Shown one piece after another: positions 25,581-34,512 of a DNA stretch of 64,000 nt. The notes under the pieces were generated by a model. The model ran no database searches. It saw nothing but the letters and a program-made list of their open reading frames with translations, and was not told the origin of the DNA. This stretch comes from Alcanivorax sediminis (lineage in GTDB: Bacteria > Pseudomonadota > Gammaproteobacteria > Pseudomonadales > Alcanivoracaceae). Location: NCBI RefSeq assembly GCF_009601165.1, contig NZ_WIRE01000002.1, positions 273,623 to 337,622 on the forward strand. Direction: 5' to 3'. The first letter of the stretch is position 1, and the number at the start of each line of letters is the position of its first letter. A program made the position numbers and the translations under genes.

Positions 25581-25988
25581 ATGACTCCGGAACAGATTGC
25601 ACTGGTACAAGACAGCTGGGGGAAAGTGGAAGGCATATCCGATCAGGCCGCCGCACTGTTTTATGATCGCCTGTTCACCACTGACCCGGCCCTCAAGCCC
25701 CTTTTCAAAGGCAACATGGAAGAGCAGGGCAAGAAGCTGATGACCATGATCGGGGTGGCGGTGAAGGGGCTGGACAAGCTCGACACCATTGTCCCGGCAG
25801 TCCAGAAGCTGGGCGCGCGCCACAAGGACTATGGGGTCAAGCCGGCGGATTACGACACGGTGGCACAGGCCTTGCTCTGGACTCTGGGCCAGGGGTTGGG
25901 GGATGCCTTTGATGGTGACACCGAGGCTGCCTGGACCGCCGCCTACACCATACTGGCCACGACCATGATTGATGCGGCGGAATACTGA
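25581..25988 (+). CDS. Single-domain globin (bacterial haemoglobin)
   Basis: A 135-aa globin. The proximal histidine is in ARHKDYGV, as in Vitreoscilla haemoglobin and the globin domain of flavohaemoglobin. The family binds O2 and NO and often detoxifies NO. There is no reductase domain, so an outside electron donor is needed. It follows the haem proteins in the nitrate cluster, which suggests protection against NO made from nitrite. The start at 25581 follows AGGAG; the longer frame adds a hydrophobic leader unlike globins. Confidence 0.9.
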   Translation: MTPEQIALVQDSWGKVEGISDQAAALFYDRLFTTDPALKPLFKGNMEEQGKKLMTMIGVAVKGLDKLDTIVPAVQKLGARHKDYGVKPADYDTVAQALLWTLGQGLGDAFDGDTEAAWTAAYTILATTMIDAAEY

Positions 25989-26167
25989 GCGGCATCCTTG
26001 TTGGGTCGTTTTTGGTACCGGGGAGCGCACCAATGGGGTGCGTTTTCTGGGTGCTTTATTGGTGAAAAATAAAACACACACTAAAACAAAGGGTTAGAAC
26101 TGGCATGACTGGCACAACCGTTGCAAATCATTTGGATAACTCTTGTTGTCCGGATGCCCCAGACGCT

Positions 26168-26755
26168 ATGGCTCTGAAAATCATGTTGGTGGATGACCAA
26201 CCACCGCGCGCCGCGATTCTCGAACGGGCCCTCATTGATGAGGGGCACGAGATTCTGTGTCGCCTGACCAGCGCCGCTGGCCTGGCTGAGAAGGTGCGCA
26301 GCAGCAACCCGGATGTGGTCATTGTGGATATGGATGCGCCAGACCGGGACACGTTGGAAAGCATGGCGCTGGTGCAGCGGGATATCCCGCGCCCGATGGT
26401 CATGTTCTGCAACCAGGATGATGAAGACCTGGTGGTGGCGGCCTTGCGTGCGGGTGTCAGTGCCTATGTGGCCGGTGAAACCGATTTGACCCGGGTGCGT
26501 GGCGTGATGCGTGTGGCTACGGCCCGGTTCCGCGAATATCAGGCCCTGCGCGAGGAGCTGGAACAGACCCGCGAAGCGTTGGCTGAACGAAAGATTATCG
26601 AGCGGGCGAAAGGGTTGCTGATGCAACGTCGCCGGCTGAATGAGCAGGATGCCTACAGCACCTTGCGACGCCAGGCCATGAACACCGGCCAGCCCCTGAT
26701 ACAGGTGGCGCGTTCGGTGCTGGATTATGCCGAGATGCTGAAGGCGCAGGGGTAG
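26168..26755 (+). CDS. nasT: ANTAR response regulator, nitrate antiterminator
   Basis: A 195-aa cytoplasmic regulator. Residues 1-125 are a receiver-like domain (LKIMLVDD, phosphorylation-region Asp in VIVDMDAPD). Residues about 135-190 are an ANTAR RNA-binding domain (ERKIIERAKGLLMQRRRLNEQDAYSTLRRQAM). NasT releases attenuation of nitrate operons when NasS lets go of it in the presence of nitrate. Its likely target is the two-hairpin leader at 16555-16677. Two starts are possible, 26105 and 26168; the second starts like known NasT proteins. Confidence 0.92.
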   Translation: MALKIMLVDDQPPRAAILERALIDEGHEILCRLTSAAGLAEKVRSSNPDVVIVDMDAPDRDTLESMALVQRDIPRPMVMFCNQDDEDLVVAALRAGVSAYVAGETDLTRVRGVMRVATARFREYQALREELEQTREALAERKIIERAKGLLMQRRRLNEQDAYSTLRRQAMNTGQPLIQVARSVLDYAEMLKAQG

Positions 26756-26763
26756 CATTTATT

Positions 26764-26828
26764 GTGGGAGCGATGGTTCCATCGCGATTCTTGTTCAGTC
26801 CAATCGTGGTCGAACGACCACTCCCACG
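26764..26828. repeat. REP-like inverted pair
   Basis: GTGGGAGCGATGG...CGCGA at 26764-26787 faces an inverted relative near 26803-26828. The same family recurs at 28296 and 28396. Such REP-type palindromes are common in gammaproteobacteria and sit between operon parts. Confidence 0.6.
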
Positions 26829-26946
26829 AAAACAGGAGAAAACATGCGACGAGTGATGCCATTGAAAAAGTCCCGCAGCCTGGTGGATGTATCGACCAAA
26901 CCTGTCAGTCGGGAAAGGCGTCCTGTCGAGATGAATGAGCCTTTGC

Positions 26947-26981
26947 GGCGCCCGGCATCCAGCGTCCGGCGTCCGGCTCTT
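26947..26981. repeat. Heptad repeat tract before nasS
   Basis: Five successive 7-bp units of the form RGCNTCC (GGCGCCC, GGCATCC, AGCGTCC, GGCGTCC, GGCTCTT). It belongs to a set of 7-bp-periodic tracts found in many gaps of this window. Confidence 0.6.
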
Positions 26982-26995
26982 GCGGAGCAAGAATA

Positions 26996-28162
26996 ATGAA
27001 AGTGCGTATCGGCTATATGCCGCTGACGGACAGTCTTCCTCTGGCAGTTGCCCAGGAAGCCGGGTATTTCGCCGCCGAAGGGCTGGATGTGGAGTTGCAG
27101 CCAGAGTGGAGCTGGGCCAGCCTGCGTGATCGCCTGCTGGTGGGCCAGCTGGATGCCGCGCCCATGTTGGCGCCGATGCTGATGTCCACCTCCCTTGGGT
27201 TGGGCTGCATCAAAAAGCCGTTGGCCACCGCTTTCTCAATGGGACTGAACGGTAACGGTATTACTGTTTCACCGATGTTGTTCCAGGGGCTGTGCGCACT
27301 CTCTGAAGGGCCCACTGCCAATGACATGGCCAATGCCATGAACAAGCTGGTGGCCGCCCGGGCAAGCAGCGGTGAAGATCCGCTGGTACTGGCGGTGGTG
27401 TTTCCATTCTCCTGCCATGCCTATCAGCTACGCCACTGGCTCAGCGTGGCTGGGTTGGATCCGGATCATGATGTGAAGCTGGTGGTGCTGCCGCCTTCAC
27501 AAATGGTGGACCATTTGCGCATGGGCCACATCGATGGCTTCTGTGTGGGTGAACCCTGGAATAGCCTCGCTGCGCTCACGGGTGCAGGCCACTGCATCCT
27601 GTCCGGTTATCAGATCTGGGAGAATGCGCCGGAGAAAGTGCTGGCCGTATCCCGCGACTGGGTAGCGCGCAATCCGGAAACGCATCGCGCGTTGTTGCGA
27701 GCGCTGTACAAGGCTGCGTGTTACGCGGATGAAAATCTGGTCGACAGTCTCTCCCTGCTGGCGCACCCGGCCTGGCTGGATGTACCGGAAGAAATTATCC
27801 GCGCGCCGTTTAGTCAACGGTTACCCGGTGGGTTAACCGGCCAGCCGTTCCCGGCGCATCACTTTCATGTGTTTGCCGGTTTCCATGCCAACTTCCCCTG
27901 GCGTTCCGATGCGCGCTTCCTGCTCGAAGAGATGCAGCGCTGGCGTCAGTGCAATCTGGAAGAAAAGCAAACTTTCGCAGCCCAGTGTTACCGTACGGAC
28001 CTGTTCCGCGATGCACTGGCGGATCTCACCAGCCTGCCGTTGATGGACAGCAAGCCTGACGAACGTCATGCAGGGCACTGGCAATTGCCGGGGGAACCCA
28101 AGCCGGTGGAACTGGGGCCGGACCGATTGCTGAAGGTGATTGAAGATCCGGCTGAAAGTTGA
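26996..28162 (+). CDS. nasS: Nitrate sensor of NasT
   Basis: A 388-aa cytoplasmic protein. It shares the NrtA binding fold ([42 protein letters not shown]) but has no signal peptide, which is the mark of NasS. NasS holds NasT when nitrate is low and frees it when nitrate binds. It is encoded after nasT, about 240 bp apart, with the REP pair and heptad tract in the gap. The nitrate-contact sequences look intact. Confidence 0.92.
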   Translation: MKVRIGYMPLTDSLPLAVAQEAGYFAAEGLDVELQPEWSWASLRDRLLVGQLDAAPMLAPMLMSTSLGLGCIKKPLATAFSMGLNGNGITVSPMLFQGLCALSEGPTANDMANAMNKLVAARASSGEDPLVLAVVFPFSCHAYQLRHWLSVAGLDPDHDVKLVVLPPSQMVDHLRMGHIDGFCVGEPWNSLAALTGAGHCILSGYQIWENAPEKVLAVSRDWVARNPETHRALLRALYKAACYADENLVDSLSLLAHPAWLDVPEEIIRAPFSQRLPGGLTGQPFPAHHFHVFAGFHANFPWRSDARFLLEEMQRWRQCNLEEKQTFAAQCYRTDLFRDALADLTSLPLMDSKPDERHAGHWQLPGEPKPVELGPDRLLKVIEDPAES

Positions 28163-28490
28163 GGTGATGAGAAGCGAGTTTCGAGTTTCGAGTTGCGAAA
28201 ACCTGGCCAGGTTGCCGCATGACCACAGACGCTGAAATTCAAGCTCTCAAAATCAACCCGGCTCGTCAGTACAGAAGGCGCATCTGAAGCGTTCTGTGGG
28301 AGTGTGCTTGCACGCGAAGGTCGGGGAGTCTGTTTCTCAGATCTGTTCGCTTTTGCCTTTCGAAACTCGTCCCTCGCCACTCGCTACGGATCTTTGTGGG
28401 AGCGGTGGTTCCACCGCGAAATACCGGACACAGAGCCACAAAGGTAATGCTTTTCCCGGTGAACTCTGTGCCCTCTATGGTAAAAGTCTT
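28163..28490. repeat. Repeat-rich gap between nasS and metE
   Basis: 328 bp without a gene. Heptad units run from 28174 to 28201 (GCGAGTT, TCGAGTT, TCGAGTT) and their reverse form from 28364 to 28384 (AACTCGT, CCCTCGC, CACTCGC). Two REP-like copies, beginning GTGGGAG, lie at 28296 and 28396. The layout resembles a palindromic repeat module. Confidence 0.6.
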
Positions 28491-30782
28491 TTATCCCGCC
28501 GCCCGTAACCGCTTGGCGGCTTCCACCATGTTGGCCAGAGCGCCACGGGTCTCTTCCCACTTGCGGGTTTTCAGGCCGCAGTCCGGGTTGACCCAGAGTC
28601 GCTCGCGGGGCAACTGCTCGGCGGCTTTTTCCATCAGCGTCACCATCCAGTCCACGCCTGGTTCATTGGGCGAATGGATGTCGTAAACGCCGGGGCCAAT
28701 GTCATTGGGGTAGCGAAAATCCCGAAATGCATTGAGCAGTTCCATGTTGGAGCGGGATGTCTCAATGGTGATCACATCCGCATCCAGCGCGGCAATGGCC
28801 TCAATGATGTCGTTGAACTCTGCGTAGCACATATGGGTGTGGATCTGGGTGTCATCGGCCACCCCTACGGTGCTGAGCCGGAAGCAGTCTACCGCCCAAT
28901 CCAGATAGGCCTTCCATTCGCCCTGTTTCAGGGGCAGTCCTTCGCGCAAGGCGGGTTCATCAATCTGGATCACCTTGATGCCAGCGTTTTCCAGATCCTG
29001 TACTTCGTCGCGCAGGGCCAGTGCAATTTGCCGACAGGTTTGTGCGCGGGGCTGATCATCGCGTACAAAGGACCACTGCAGAATGGTCACCGGGCCGGTG
29101 AGCATGCCTTTTACCGGTTTGTCGGTGAGTGACTGGGCATAGCGAGCCCATTCCACGGTCATGGGTTGTGGGCGTTGTACATCACCAAAGATGATCGGCG
29201 GTTTGACGCAGCGCGAGCCATAGCTCTGTACCCAGCCGAAGCGGGTAAAGGCGAAGCCGTCCAGCAGTTCGCCGAAGTATTCCACCATGTCGTTTCGCTC
29301 GGCTTCACCGTGCACCAGCACATCCAGCTCGACCTCTTCCTGATAGCGAATGCACTGTGCGATTTCGTCCTGCATTTGACGGGTGTAGGCAGCATCATTC
29401 AGCTTGCCGGCTTTCCAGTCCCGCCGTGCAGTGCGAATTTCCCGGGTTTGCGGGAAGGAGCCAATGGTGGTGGTGGGGAAGGCCGGCAGCTTGAGTGCAT
29501 TCTGCTGCTGGGCAATACGCTCGGCGAAAGGGCTGTGGCGATCACGGGAAATCGTTGCCGCGTCGGCGAGGCGCTGGCTGACTTCAGGATGGTGAATCCG
29601 GCTGGAGCTCCGCCGCGCTTGCAGCGCTTCTCGCTGTGATTGCAGAGCCGCATTGACGCTGCTGTCGCCATCCAGTGCGCGTCCAAGCCAGCTCAGCTCG
29701 TTGAGTTTTTGCTTGGCAAAACTGAGCCAGCTTTTCAGTTCGTCATCAAGGCTGTCTTCCTGATCCAGATCGACTGGGCTGTGCAGCAGGGAGCAGGAGG
29801 GCGCCAGCCACAGCTGTTCACCCAGTGCGTTGCGCAGTGGCACCAGGGCATCAAGCACGGCATCCAGATCAGTGCGCCAGATGTTACGGCCATCGATGAC
29901 GCCGAGAGAAAGCACCTTGCCGCCCAGCCGGGGTATCACCTGGCCGAGGTCATCGTTACCCCGCACGCGATCAAGGTGGATTCCGTTCACCGGCAACTCA
30001 AGTGTGGTGAACAGATTGTTCTGCAGCGCGCCGAAGTAGGTGGCCAGTAACAGTTTGCAGTCACTGGCGGCTGCCAGTTGGTCATAGACCCTCAGGTAGG
30101 CCCGCAGCCAGCTGTCCGGCAGGTCCAGCACCAGGATCGGCTCGTCAATCTGGACCCACTCAACGCCTTGTGAGGCCAGTCGGTGCAGGATCTGACGGTA
30201 GACGGGAATCAGGTTATCGAGCAGCGCCAGCTTGGCGTTGTCATCCGCCCCGGTAAAGCTGTCACCTTTACTCAGGTACAAGTAGGTGAGCGGACCGGGG
30301 ATGACGGGCTTGGGGTTGTGGCCATGGCTGCTGGCTTCGTCCACTTGCTCGAACAGGCTGTCGCGGGCAATGCGAAAGGTCTGGTCGGCAGTCAGCTCGG
30401 GTACGATGTAGTGATAGTTGGTATCAAACCACTTGGTCATTTCGCAGGCGGCGGCGGGGGTGCCGCTGGGCGCACGGCCACGGGCCATGCGGAACAGGGT
30501 GTCCAGGCTGACGGGTTGATCATCTTCCTGGACAAATCGGCCAGGCACCACCCCGAGCAGGCAGCTGAATTCAAGAATCTGGTCATACCAGGCGAAGTCG
30601 CCCACCGGGACCAGGTTCAAGCCGGCTTCCGCCTGCAGGGCCCAGTGACGCTGGCGCAGGCTTTTGCCCACATGCTCCAGCTCCGTCAGTTGAAGATCGC
30701 CGGCCCAGTAGGCTTCTTGTGCCTGTTTCAGTTCGCGACGGGCGCCGATACGGGGGAAACCCAGGTTGTGCAGGGTGGTCAT
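28491..30782 (-). CDS. metE: Cobalamin-independent methionine synthase
   Basis: A 763-aa enzyme that transfers the methyl group of 5-methyltetrahydropteroyl-triglutamate to homocysteine, the last step of methionine synthesis. It has the MetE two-domain layout, and the zinc-site residues are visible in HMCYAEF (His and Cys near 651-653) and in NPDCGLKTR (Cys735). Length matches the family. Start TTGGTCAT with AAGGA upstream on the minus strand. The divergent metR gene probably controls it. Confidence 0.96.
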   Translation of the reverse strand: MTTLHNLGFPRIGARRELKQAQEAYWAGDLQLTELEHVGKSLRQRHWALQAEAGLNLVPVGDFAWYDQILEFSCLLGVVPGRFVQEDDQPVSLDTLFRMARGRAPSGTPAAACEMTKWFDTNYHYIVPELTADQTFRIARDSLFEQVDEASSHGHNPKPVIPGPLTYLYLSKGDSFTGADDNAKLALLDNLIPVYRQILHRLASQGVEWVQIDEPILVLDLPDSWLRAYLRVYDQLAAASDCKLLLATYFGALQNNLFTTLELPVNGIHLDRVRGNDDLGQVIPRLGGKVLSLGVIDGRNIWRTDLDAVLDALVPLRNALGEQLWLAPSCSLLHSPVDLDQEDSLDDELKSWLSFAKQKLNELSWLGRALDGDSSVNAALQSQREALQARRSSSRIHHPEVSQRLADAATISRDRHSPFAERIAQQQNALKLPAFPTTTIGSFPQTREIRTARRDWKAGKLNDAAYTRQMQDEIAQCIRYQEEVELDVLVHGEAERNDMVEYFGELLDGFAFTRFGWVQSYGSRCVKPPIIFGDVQRPQPMTVEWARYAQSLTDKPVKGMLTGPVTILQWSFVRDDQPRAQTCRQIALALRDEVQDLENAGIKVIQIDEPALREGLPLKQGEWKAYLDWAVDCFRLSTVGVADDTQIHTHMCYAEFNDIIEAIAALDADVITIETSRSNMELLNAFRDFRYPNDIGPGVYDIHSPNEPGVDWMVTLMEKAAEQLPRERLWVNPDCGLKTRKWEETRGALANMVEAAKRLRAAG

Positions 30783-30869
30783 GGCTGTTCCTTGGCAATG
30801 GCAGGCAACCAGTCAGTGCTGGTGCCTGAGGGTGTTTGTGATCGGTGCCTATTGTGTCGCGACTCAAAG

Positions 30870-30884
30870 TTGAGGCAAAATCAA
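30870..30884. promoter_or_regulatory. Possible MetR operator
   Basis: TTGA, seven bases, TCAA form a dyad in the metE-metR gap. The enterobacterial MetR box is TGAA-N5-TTCA, so this is only a related LysR-type symmetry. It lies in a good position for control of both genes. Confidence 0.35.
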
Positions 30885-31056
30885 GTAACTAATCTTAACT
30901 ATTAGATTCTCTCAACTTGTGGCGGAATGACGTTTTCCCTGTAGCAGAGCCAAATTGTTGGCCGAACCCGAGCTCCGCTGCGCTACGTTCTTGCAGCCGC
31001 TTCGCGGGAATACTGTCATTGCGACAGCCTCCGCAACATTAACCCGGAGATTCTTC

Positions 31057-31980
31057 ATGCTCGAATTACGACACCTCGCCACGCTGCGTGCCATTGATGA
31101 GGCCGGCTCGCTGGTAGAGGCGGCGGAGCGTCTGCATGTCACCCAGTCTGCTCTTTCGCATCAGCTGAAAGATCTGGAGCATCGGCTTGGGGTGGAGCTG
31201 CTGGTCCGGCGTACAAGGCCGGTGCGCTTCACCACGGCCGGGCAGCGCCTGTTGGCGCTGGGGCAGGAGGTGTTGCCGAAGGTGGTGCAGGCGGAACGCG
31301 AGTTGAAAAGACTGGCAGAAGGGCAAACGGGGCGGCTGCATATCGCCATCGACTGCCACTCCTGTTTCCAGTGGTTGATGCCGGCCCTGGATGCCTTTCG
31401 CGAGCACTGGCCCGAAGTGGAGCTGGATCTGTCTGCGGCGTTCAGCTTTGCGCCGTTACCTGCGTTATTGCGTGGGGATCTGGATATGGTGATCACCTCG
31501 GACCCGGTGGAGAACGAAGCGGTAAAGTTCCTGCCACTGTTTCGCTATGAGCTGGTGCTGGCGGTGTCCGGGCGCTCACCTTTGGCGGCACGAAAATGGA
31601 TAGAACCGGAAGACCTGGCGGAGCAGACGTTGATTACCTATCCGGTAGAACGTGAACGCCTGGATGTTTTCAATGTGTTTCTGGACCCCGCCCGGGTGGC
31701 ACCCGCAGCGATCCGCACCGCAGAACTGACCCCCATGACTGCACAGCTGGTGGCGGCGGGCCGTGGTGTCGCAGCCTTGCCGAATTGGGCGCTGACCGAA
31801 TACACCGAGCATGACCTGTTGAAAACGGTGCGGCTGGGAGAGAAGGGGGTTTGGCGAACCCTGTACGCGGCGGTACGAATGGAAGATGAGGAGCTACCCT
31901 ACATCCAGGAATTCCAGGACACCGCTCAGGCCCTGTGCTTCAAGACGTTGAGCGGAGTGAAGGCGGTTAAAGGCAGTTAA
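31057..31980 (+). CDS. metR: LysR-type activator of methionine synthesis
   Basis: A 307-aa LysR regulator. The winged-helix N-terminus is clear (LELRHLATLRAIDEAGSLVEAA, SALSHQLKDLE), then a substrate-binding domain with the residues typical of MetR (IDCHSCFQWLMP). MetR activates metE in response to homocysteine, and the divergent metE neighbour supports the name. The ATG at 31057 is chosen because the LEL start is universal in the family. The final Ser codon and stop fall in a heptad repeat tract. Confidence 0.92.
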   Translation: MLELRHLATLRAIDEAGSLVEAAERLHVTQSALSHQLKDLEHRLGVELLVRRTRPVRFTTAGQRLLALGQEVLPKVVQAERELKRLAEGQTGRLHIAIDCHSCFQWLMPALDAFREHWPEVELDLSAAFSFAPLPALLRGDLDMVITSDPVENEAVKFLPLFRYELVLAVSGRSPLAARKWIEPEDLAEQTLITYPVERERLDVFNVFLDPARVAPAAIRTAELTPMTAQLVAAGRGVAALPNWALTEYTEHDLLKTVRLGEKGVWRTLYAAVRMEDEELPYIQEFQDTAQALCFKTLSGVKAVKGS

Positions 31981-32016
31981 TAGTTAATAATTAATAATTA
32001 ATAGTTAATAGTGAAA
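31975..32016. repeat. Heptad repeat tract after metR
   Basis: Six units (AGTTAAT twice, AATTAAT twice, AGTTAAT, AGTGAAA) start inside the last metR codon and provide its stop. The units share the form ARTKAAY with the outer arms of the palindromic elements at 38254 and 42183. Confidence 0.7.
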
Positions 32017-32281
32017 AGCGAAGAGCCTCGCTACCGCGCCGTAGGAACCGGAGTGCAACGGAGGTAACAGCCGCAGGCTGGCCCGTAGGGTGAGCGGAGC
32101 GAATAACCTGCCTGCAGGCGATCGCTGAGTGTTGAGTGGCGAGGGAAAAATTCGAAAAACAAAGACAAAACTGCGGGGCCTTGTGGGAAATTCAGCTTGC
32201 TGAATCTCCCACAGGTTGAAAGCCATTGTAGGGCGGAAATCGACGAAGGCCGATCTCCGCCAGCCCAGCAGGGGAGTGCTT
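32017..32281. other. Intergenic repeats between metR and the SMR gene
   Basis: No gene. It contains a 25-bp dispersed repeat at 32044-32068 (partner at 4905-4929) and a palindrome at 32182-32213 with 15-bp arms, one mismatch and a 2-nt loop, related to the perfect palindrome at 48952. Confidence 0.55.
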
Positions 32282-32596
32282 TCAGGAAAAGATCTTAACC
32301 CCGACGATGCCCGCGACGATCATCAGCAGGCAGGCGAGTTTGCCTGCGGACACGGTGTCCTGAAAGAAAACGATGCCCAGCAGTACCGTGCCGAAGGCGC
32401 CGATACCACTCCACACTGCGTAGGCGGTGCCGGCTGGAGGTTCACGCATGGCCTGCGACAGCAACCAGAAGCTGGCGGCAGCGGTGATCAGGGTGAAAAA
32501 GGTGATGAGAGGGCGGGTAAAACCTTCGCTGGCTTTCAATCCCAGCGCCCAGCCAATTTCCAGCAAGCCCGCGAAGAAGATGTAGACCCAGGCCAT
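32282..32596 (-). CDS. sugE: SMR-family guanidinium exporter
   Basis: A 104-aa small multidrug resistance protein with four helices. The conserved membrane glutamate (GLLEIGWALGLK) and the WSGIGAFGT region mark the SugE/Gdx subgroup, which exports guanidinium in exchange for protons. The guanidine-II riboswitch just upstream strongly supports that role. Length is usual for the family. Confidence 0.92.
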   Translation of the reverse strand: MAWVYIFFAGLLEIGWALGLKASEGFTRPLITFFTLITAAASFWLLSQAMREPPAGTAYAVWSGIGAFGTVLLGIVFFQDTVSAGKLACLLMIVAGIVGVKIFS

Positions 32597-32607
32597 GACA
32601 GCACTCC

Positions 32608-32658
32608 TGCATGGGGTCGTCCCCGCATTGGTGCCTTGGTCGGGGTCGTCCCCGGGCA
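32608..32658 (-). promoter_or_regulatory. Guanidine-II (mini-ykkC) riboswitch
   Basis: Two hairpins, each GGGG-ACGA-CCCC read on the minus strand (32642-32653 and 32613-32624), are separated by 17 bases, and the second lies just before the AGGAG of sugE. Paired stems with ACGR loops directly before a ribosome binding site define this class. Guanidine binding joins the loops and frees the start region. Confidence 0.9.
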
Positions 32659-32715
32659 GAATGGTGATGTTGCCCGCCTAAGATAGAGCCTGCAGTCGGA
32701 ATTTCAAGTGGTGAG

Positions 32716-33258
32716 CTAGCGGTACCACAACTCGTATAGCTGGTCGCGAGCAGCGGCATCTGCACATTCTTCAATGAGGAAGGCTGGGGGCCGGGTGTGG
32801 GTTTTGGCCAGCTGTTGTCCCTGCCGTTTCAGGTAGCCAAAGAAGGCACAGTTCTCCGGGGCAGCATCGAGGCTGTCACGGGGATAGAGCGGTACCTCCG
32901 GTTGGCTGAGCGTGCGGGAAAGCGGGGGTATAAAGGAGGTTGTCTCGGCGATGGCATCAGCGTAATCGGGGTGAGTGACAAGCCATACCTGACGGTCCAG
33001 CGCACTGGCAGCCATCAGCAAATGAAAGCCCACATGGGTTTGCTCCTCGATAACGAAGCGGCCCTGGGCATCGCTGGTGGCAGTCAGCTCGGGATTCTCC
33101 CGATTGGTGATGGTGGCACCGGCCACCGGTTGCTGGGTGTCGCCATCCCTGACGATGCCTTCCACCGGTTGGACATCCCACTGTTTTTTGATGGTCGGCA
33201 GGCAGCCGCTCAGCACCAGCAGGCTAGTGATCAGAACGGGGAGTTTCAGATTCATCAT
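32716..33258 (-). CDS. Lipoprotein with carboxypeptidase regulatory-like domain
   Basis: A 180-aa putative lipoprotein. The signal ends in lipobox LSGC, and the body begins with a beta-sandwich of carboxypeptidase-regulatory type (VEGIVRDGDTQQPVAGATITN). Function is unknown; such domains bind or display on the cell surface. The start at 33258 or 33255 is chosen for the signal peptide; the longer frame adds a polar stretch that would bury it. It overlaps the next gene by about 35 bp. Confidence 0.72.
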   Translation of the reverse strand: MMNLKLPVLITSLLVLSGCLPTIKKQWDVQPVEGIVRDGDTQQPVAGATITNRENPELTATSDAQGRFVIEEQTHVGFHLLMAASALDRQVWLVTHPDYADAIAETTSFIPPLSRTLSQPEVPLYPRDSLDAAPENCAFFGYLKRQGQQLAKTHTRPPAFLIEECADAAARDQLYELWYR

Positions 33259-33451
33259 CGGGGGCGATCCAGTAGTGTTGTTTGTGGCCTGAGGCTTCGA
33301 AGGTCTGGCGAGCCTCATCGGCGCTTTCCCGATCCGGGTAGCGCGCGACTCTGGCGACCACACCATTGTCATCCTGCCGCCAGAGTGTGAAGCCGCCGGA
33401 GAATTTCACGGCGTCAAAAGGGAATGCTGTCCGGCGCGAGCATGACTGCAA
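33224..33451 (-). CDS. Small hypothetical protein
   Basis: A 75-aa product. The core GGFTLWRQDDNGVVARVARYPDRESADEARQ followed by HKQHYWI looks like a conserved compact family of short proteins that I remember from pseudomonads, but I cannot name a domain. It overlaps its neighbours on both sides, so the true start may be a downstream GTG near 33408. Real gene likely, function unknown. Confidence 0.5.
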   Translation of the reverse strand: MQSCSRRTAFPFDAVKFSGGFTLWRQDDNGVVARVARYPDRESADEARQTFEASGHKQHYWIAPDDESETPRSDH

Positions 33452-34013
33452 AGCCGAAAATGATCAGGAGCCACAGTGCGGCGCCCATCAGCATCCATAT
33501 CCAGTTGAGCGCCGTCATTTCACTGTTGCTGTCGCCTTTGGGATCCCCCTGGGAGAGATTGGCGGCCTGCTGAATGTTGGCGATGACGGCACAGATAAAG
33601 GGCAGCAGGATCAGGGAAATAAAGTCCATGATACCAACGGTTTCCGAGCGTGCCGAGAGGCGGTCGGAGATGCTCGAAATGACATTCAAAATGATATAGA
33701 TGGCAGCCAGCTGAGGGACCATGAGGTGGTCTTTACTGTTATCTTCACCCAGCTCTTCGTTGATGTGTTTGAGCAAGGAGTGAATGAAGAAAATGCTGAA
33801 GATGCCCCGCAGCACGGGAATCACATTCGCCCCGCGGTGCTCCTTGAGTAGCTTCCAGTGCCGGTAATTCCAATAGACGCCATACAGTCCCAGCGTCAGC
33901 ATGAAAAGCAGTGCGAATTTTTTTGTCGAGACCACGTAGAGCGCGGCCTGTTGTTTGTCGAGCTCGGGAGCAATCGTTTCCGTTGATGGCGCCTGATATA
34001 GATTACTGTCCAT
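33414..34013 (-). CDS. DUF4234-like membrane protein
   Basis: A 199-aa protein. The segment KFALLFMLTLGLYGVYWNYRHWKLL followed by several hydrophobic helices matches the DUF4234 pattern. About four or five helices follow a polar N-terminus. Function unknown; location inner membrane. Its 3' end overlaps the small gene at 33224-33451 by 38 bp. Confidence 0.7.
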   Translation of the reverse strand: MDSNLYQAPSTETIAPELDKQQAALYVVSTKKFALLFMLTLGLYGVYWNYRHWKLLKEHRGANVIPVLRGIFSIFFIHSLLKHINEELGEDNSKDHLMVPQLAAIYIILNVISSISDRLSARSETVGIMDFISLILLPFICAVIANIQQAANLSQGDPKGDSNSEMTALNWIWMLMGAALWLLIIFGFAVMLAPDSIPF

Positions 34014-34047
34014 GTAATTTCCCCAAGATGGTTTAATCGTTATTTTT

Positions 34048-34512
34048 TTACCAGTCTTTGAACGGCTGGGCGCTTAGCGCGCTATTGTAATAGCGGACCT
34101 GGCCGGTGACTTCCTCCCCCAACCAGACGGGGTGTTCGAAAACGGCATCTTCGCTGGGTAACTCAATTTCTGCCACGACAAGGCCGTCGTTGTCTCCGTG
34201 AAATACATCAATTTCCCAGCATAGCTCGCCTTGCGGAAGTCGGTAGCGAGTCTTGTCGATGACGCCTTGACCGCAGAGCGTGTCGAGCATGGTGCGTGCG
34301 TCGTCCACCGGGATGGCGTACTCGAATTCGCTGCGGGTGGCGCCCTCAGTCTTGCCCTTGATGGTCAGCCAGGCGCTGTCGCCGGCGATGCGCACCCGCA
34401 CGGTGGCGTTCTTGTCGTGGCTCAGGTAGCCCTGTGTCAGACGCTCGCCCGCCAGGGTATCGATGATGCCGGTGTCGCGAACAAGAAACTTGCGTTCAAT
34501 TTCCAGAGCCAT
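34048..34512 (-). CDS. CYTH-domain protein (triphosphatase/adenylate cyclase fold)
   Basis: A 154-aa protein starting MALEIERKFLV, which holds the ExExK signature of the CYTH superfamily. Charged strands of the tunnel follow (TVRVRIAGDSAWLTIKGK, EFEYAIP). Short bacterial members hydrolyse inorganic triphosphate or thiamine triphosphate. The start at 34512 is set by the signature; the longer frame has no meaning. It overlaps the DUF4279 gene by 17 bp, so both are translated from one transcript. Confidence 0.88.
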   Translation of the reverse strand: MALEIERKFLVRDTGIIDTLAGERLTQGYLSHDKNATVRVRIAGDSAWLTIKGKTEGATRSEFEYAIPVDDARTMLDTLCGQGVIDKTRYRLPQGELCWEIDVFHGDNDGLVVAEIELPSEDAVFEHPVWLGEEVTGQVRYYNSALSAQPFKDW

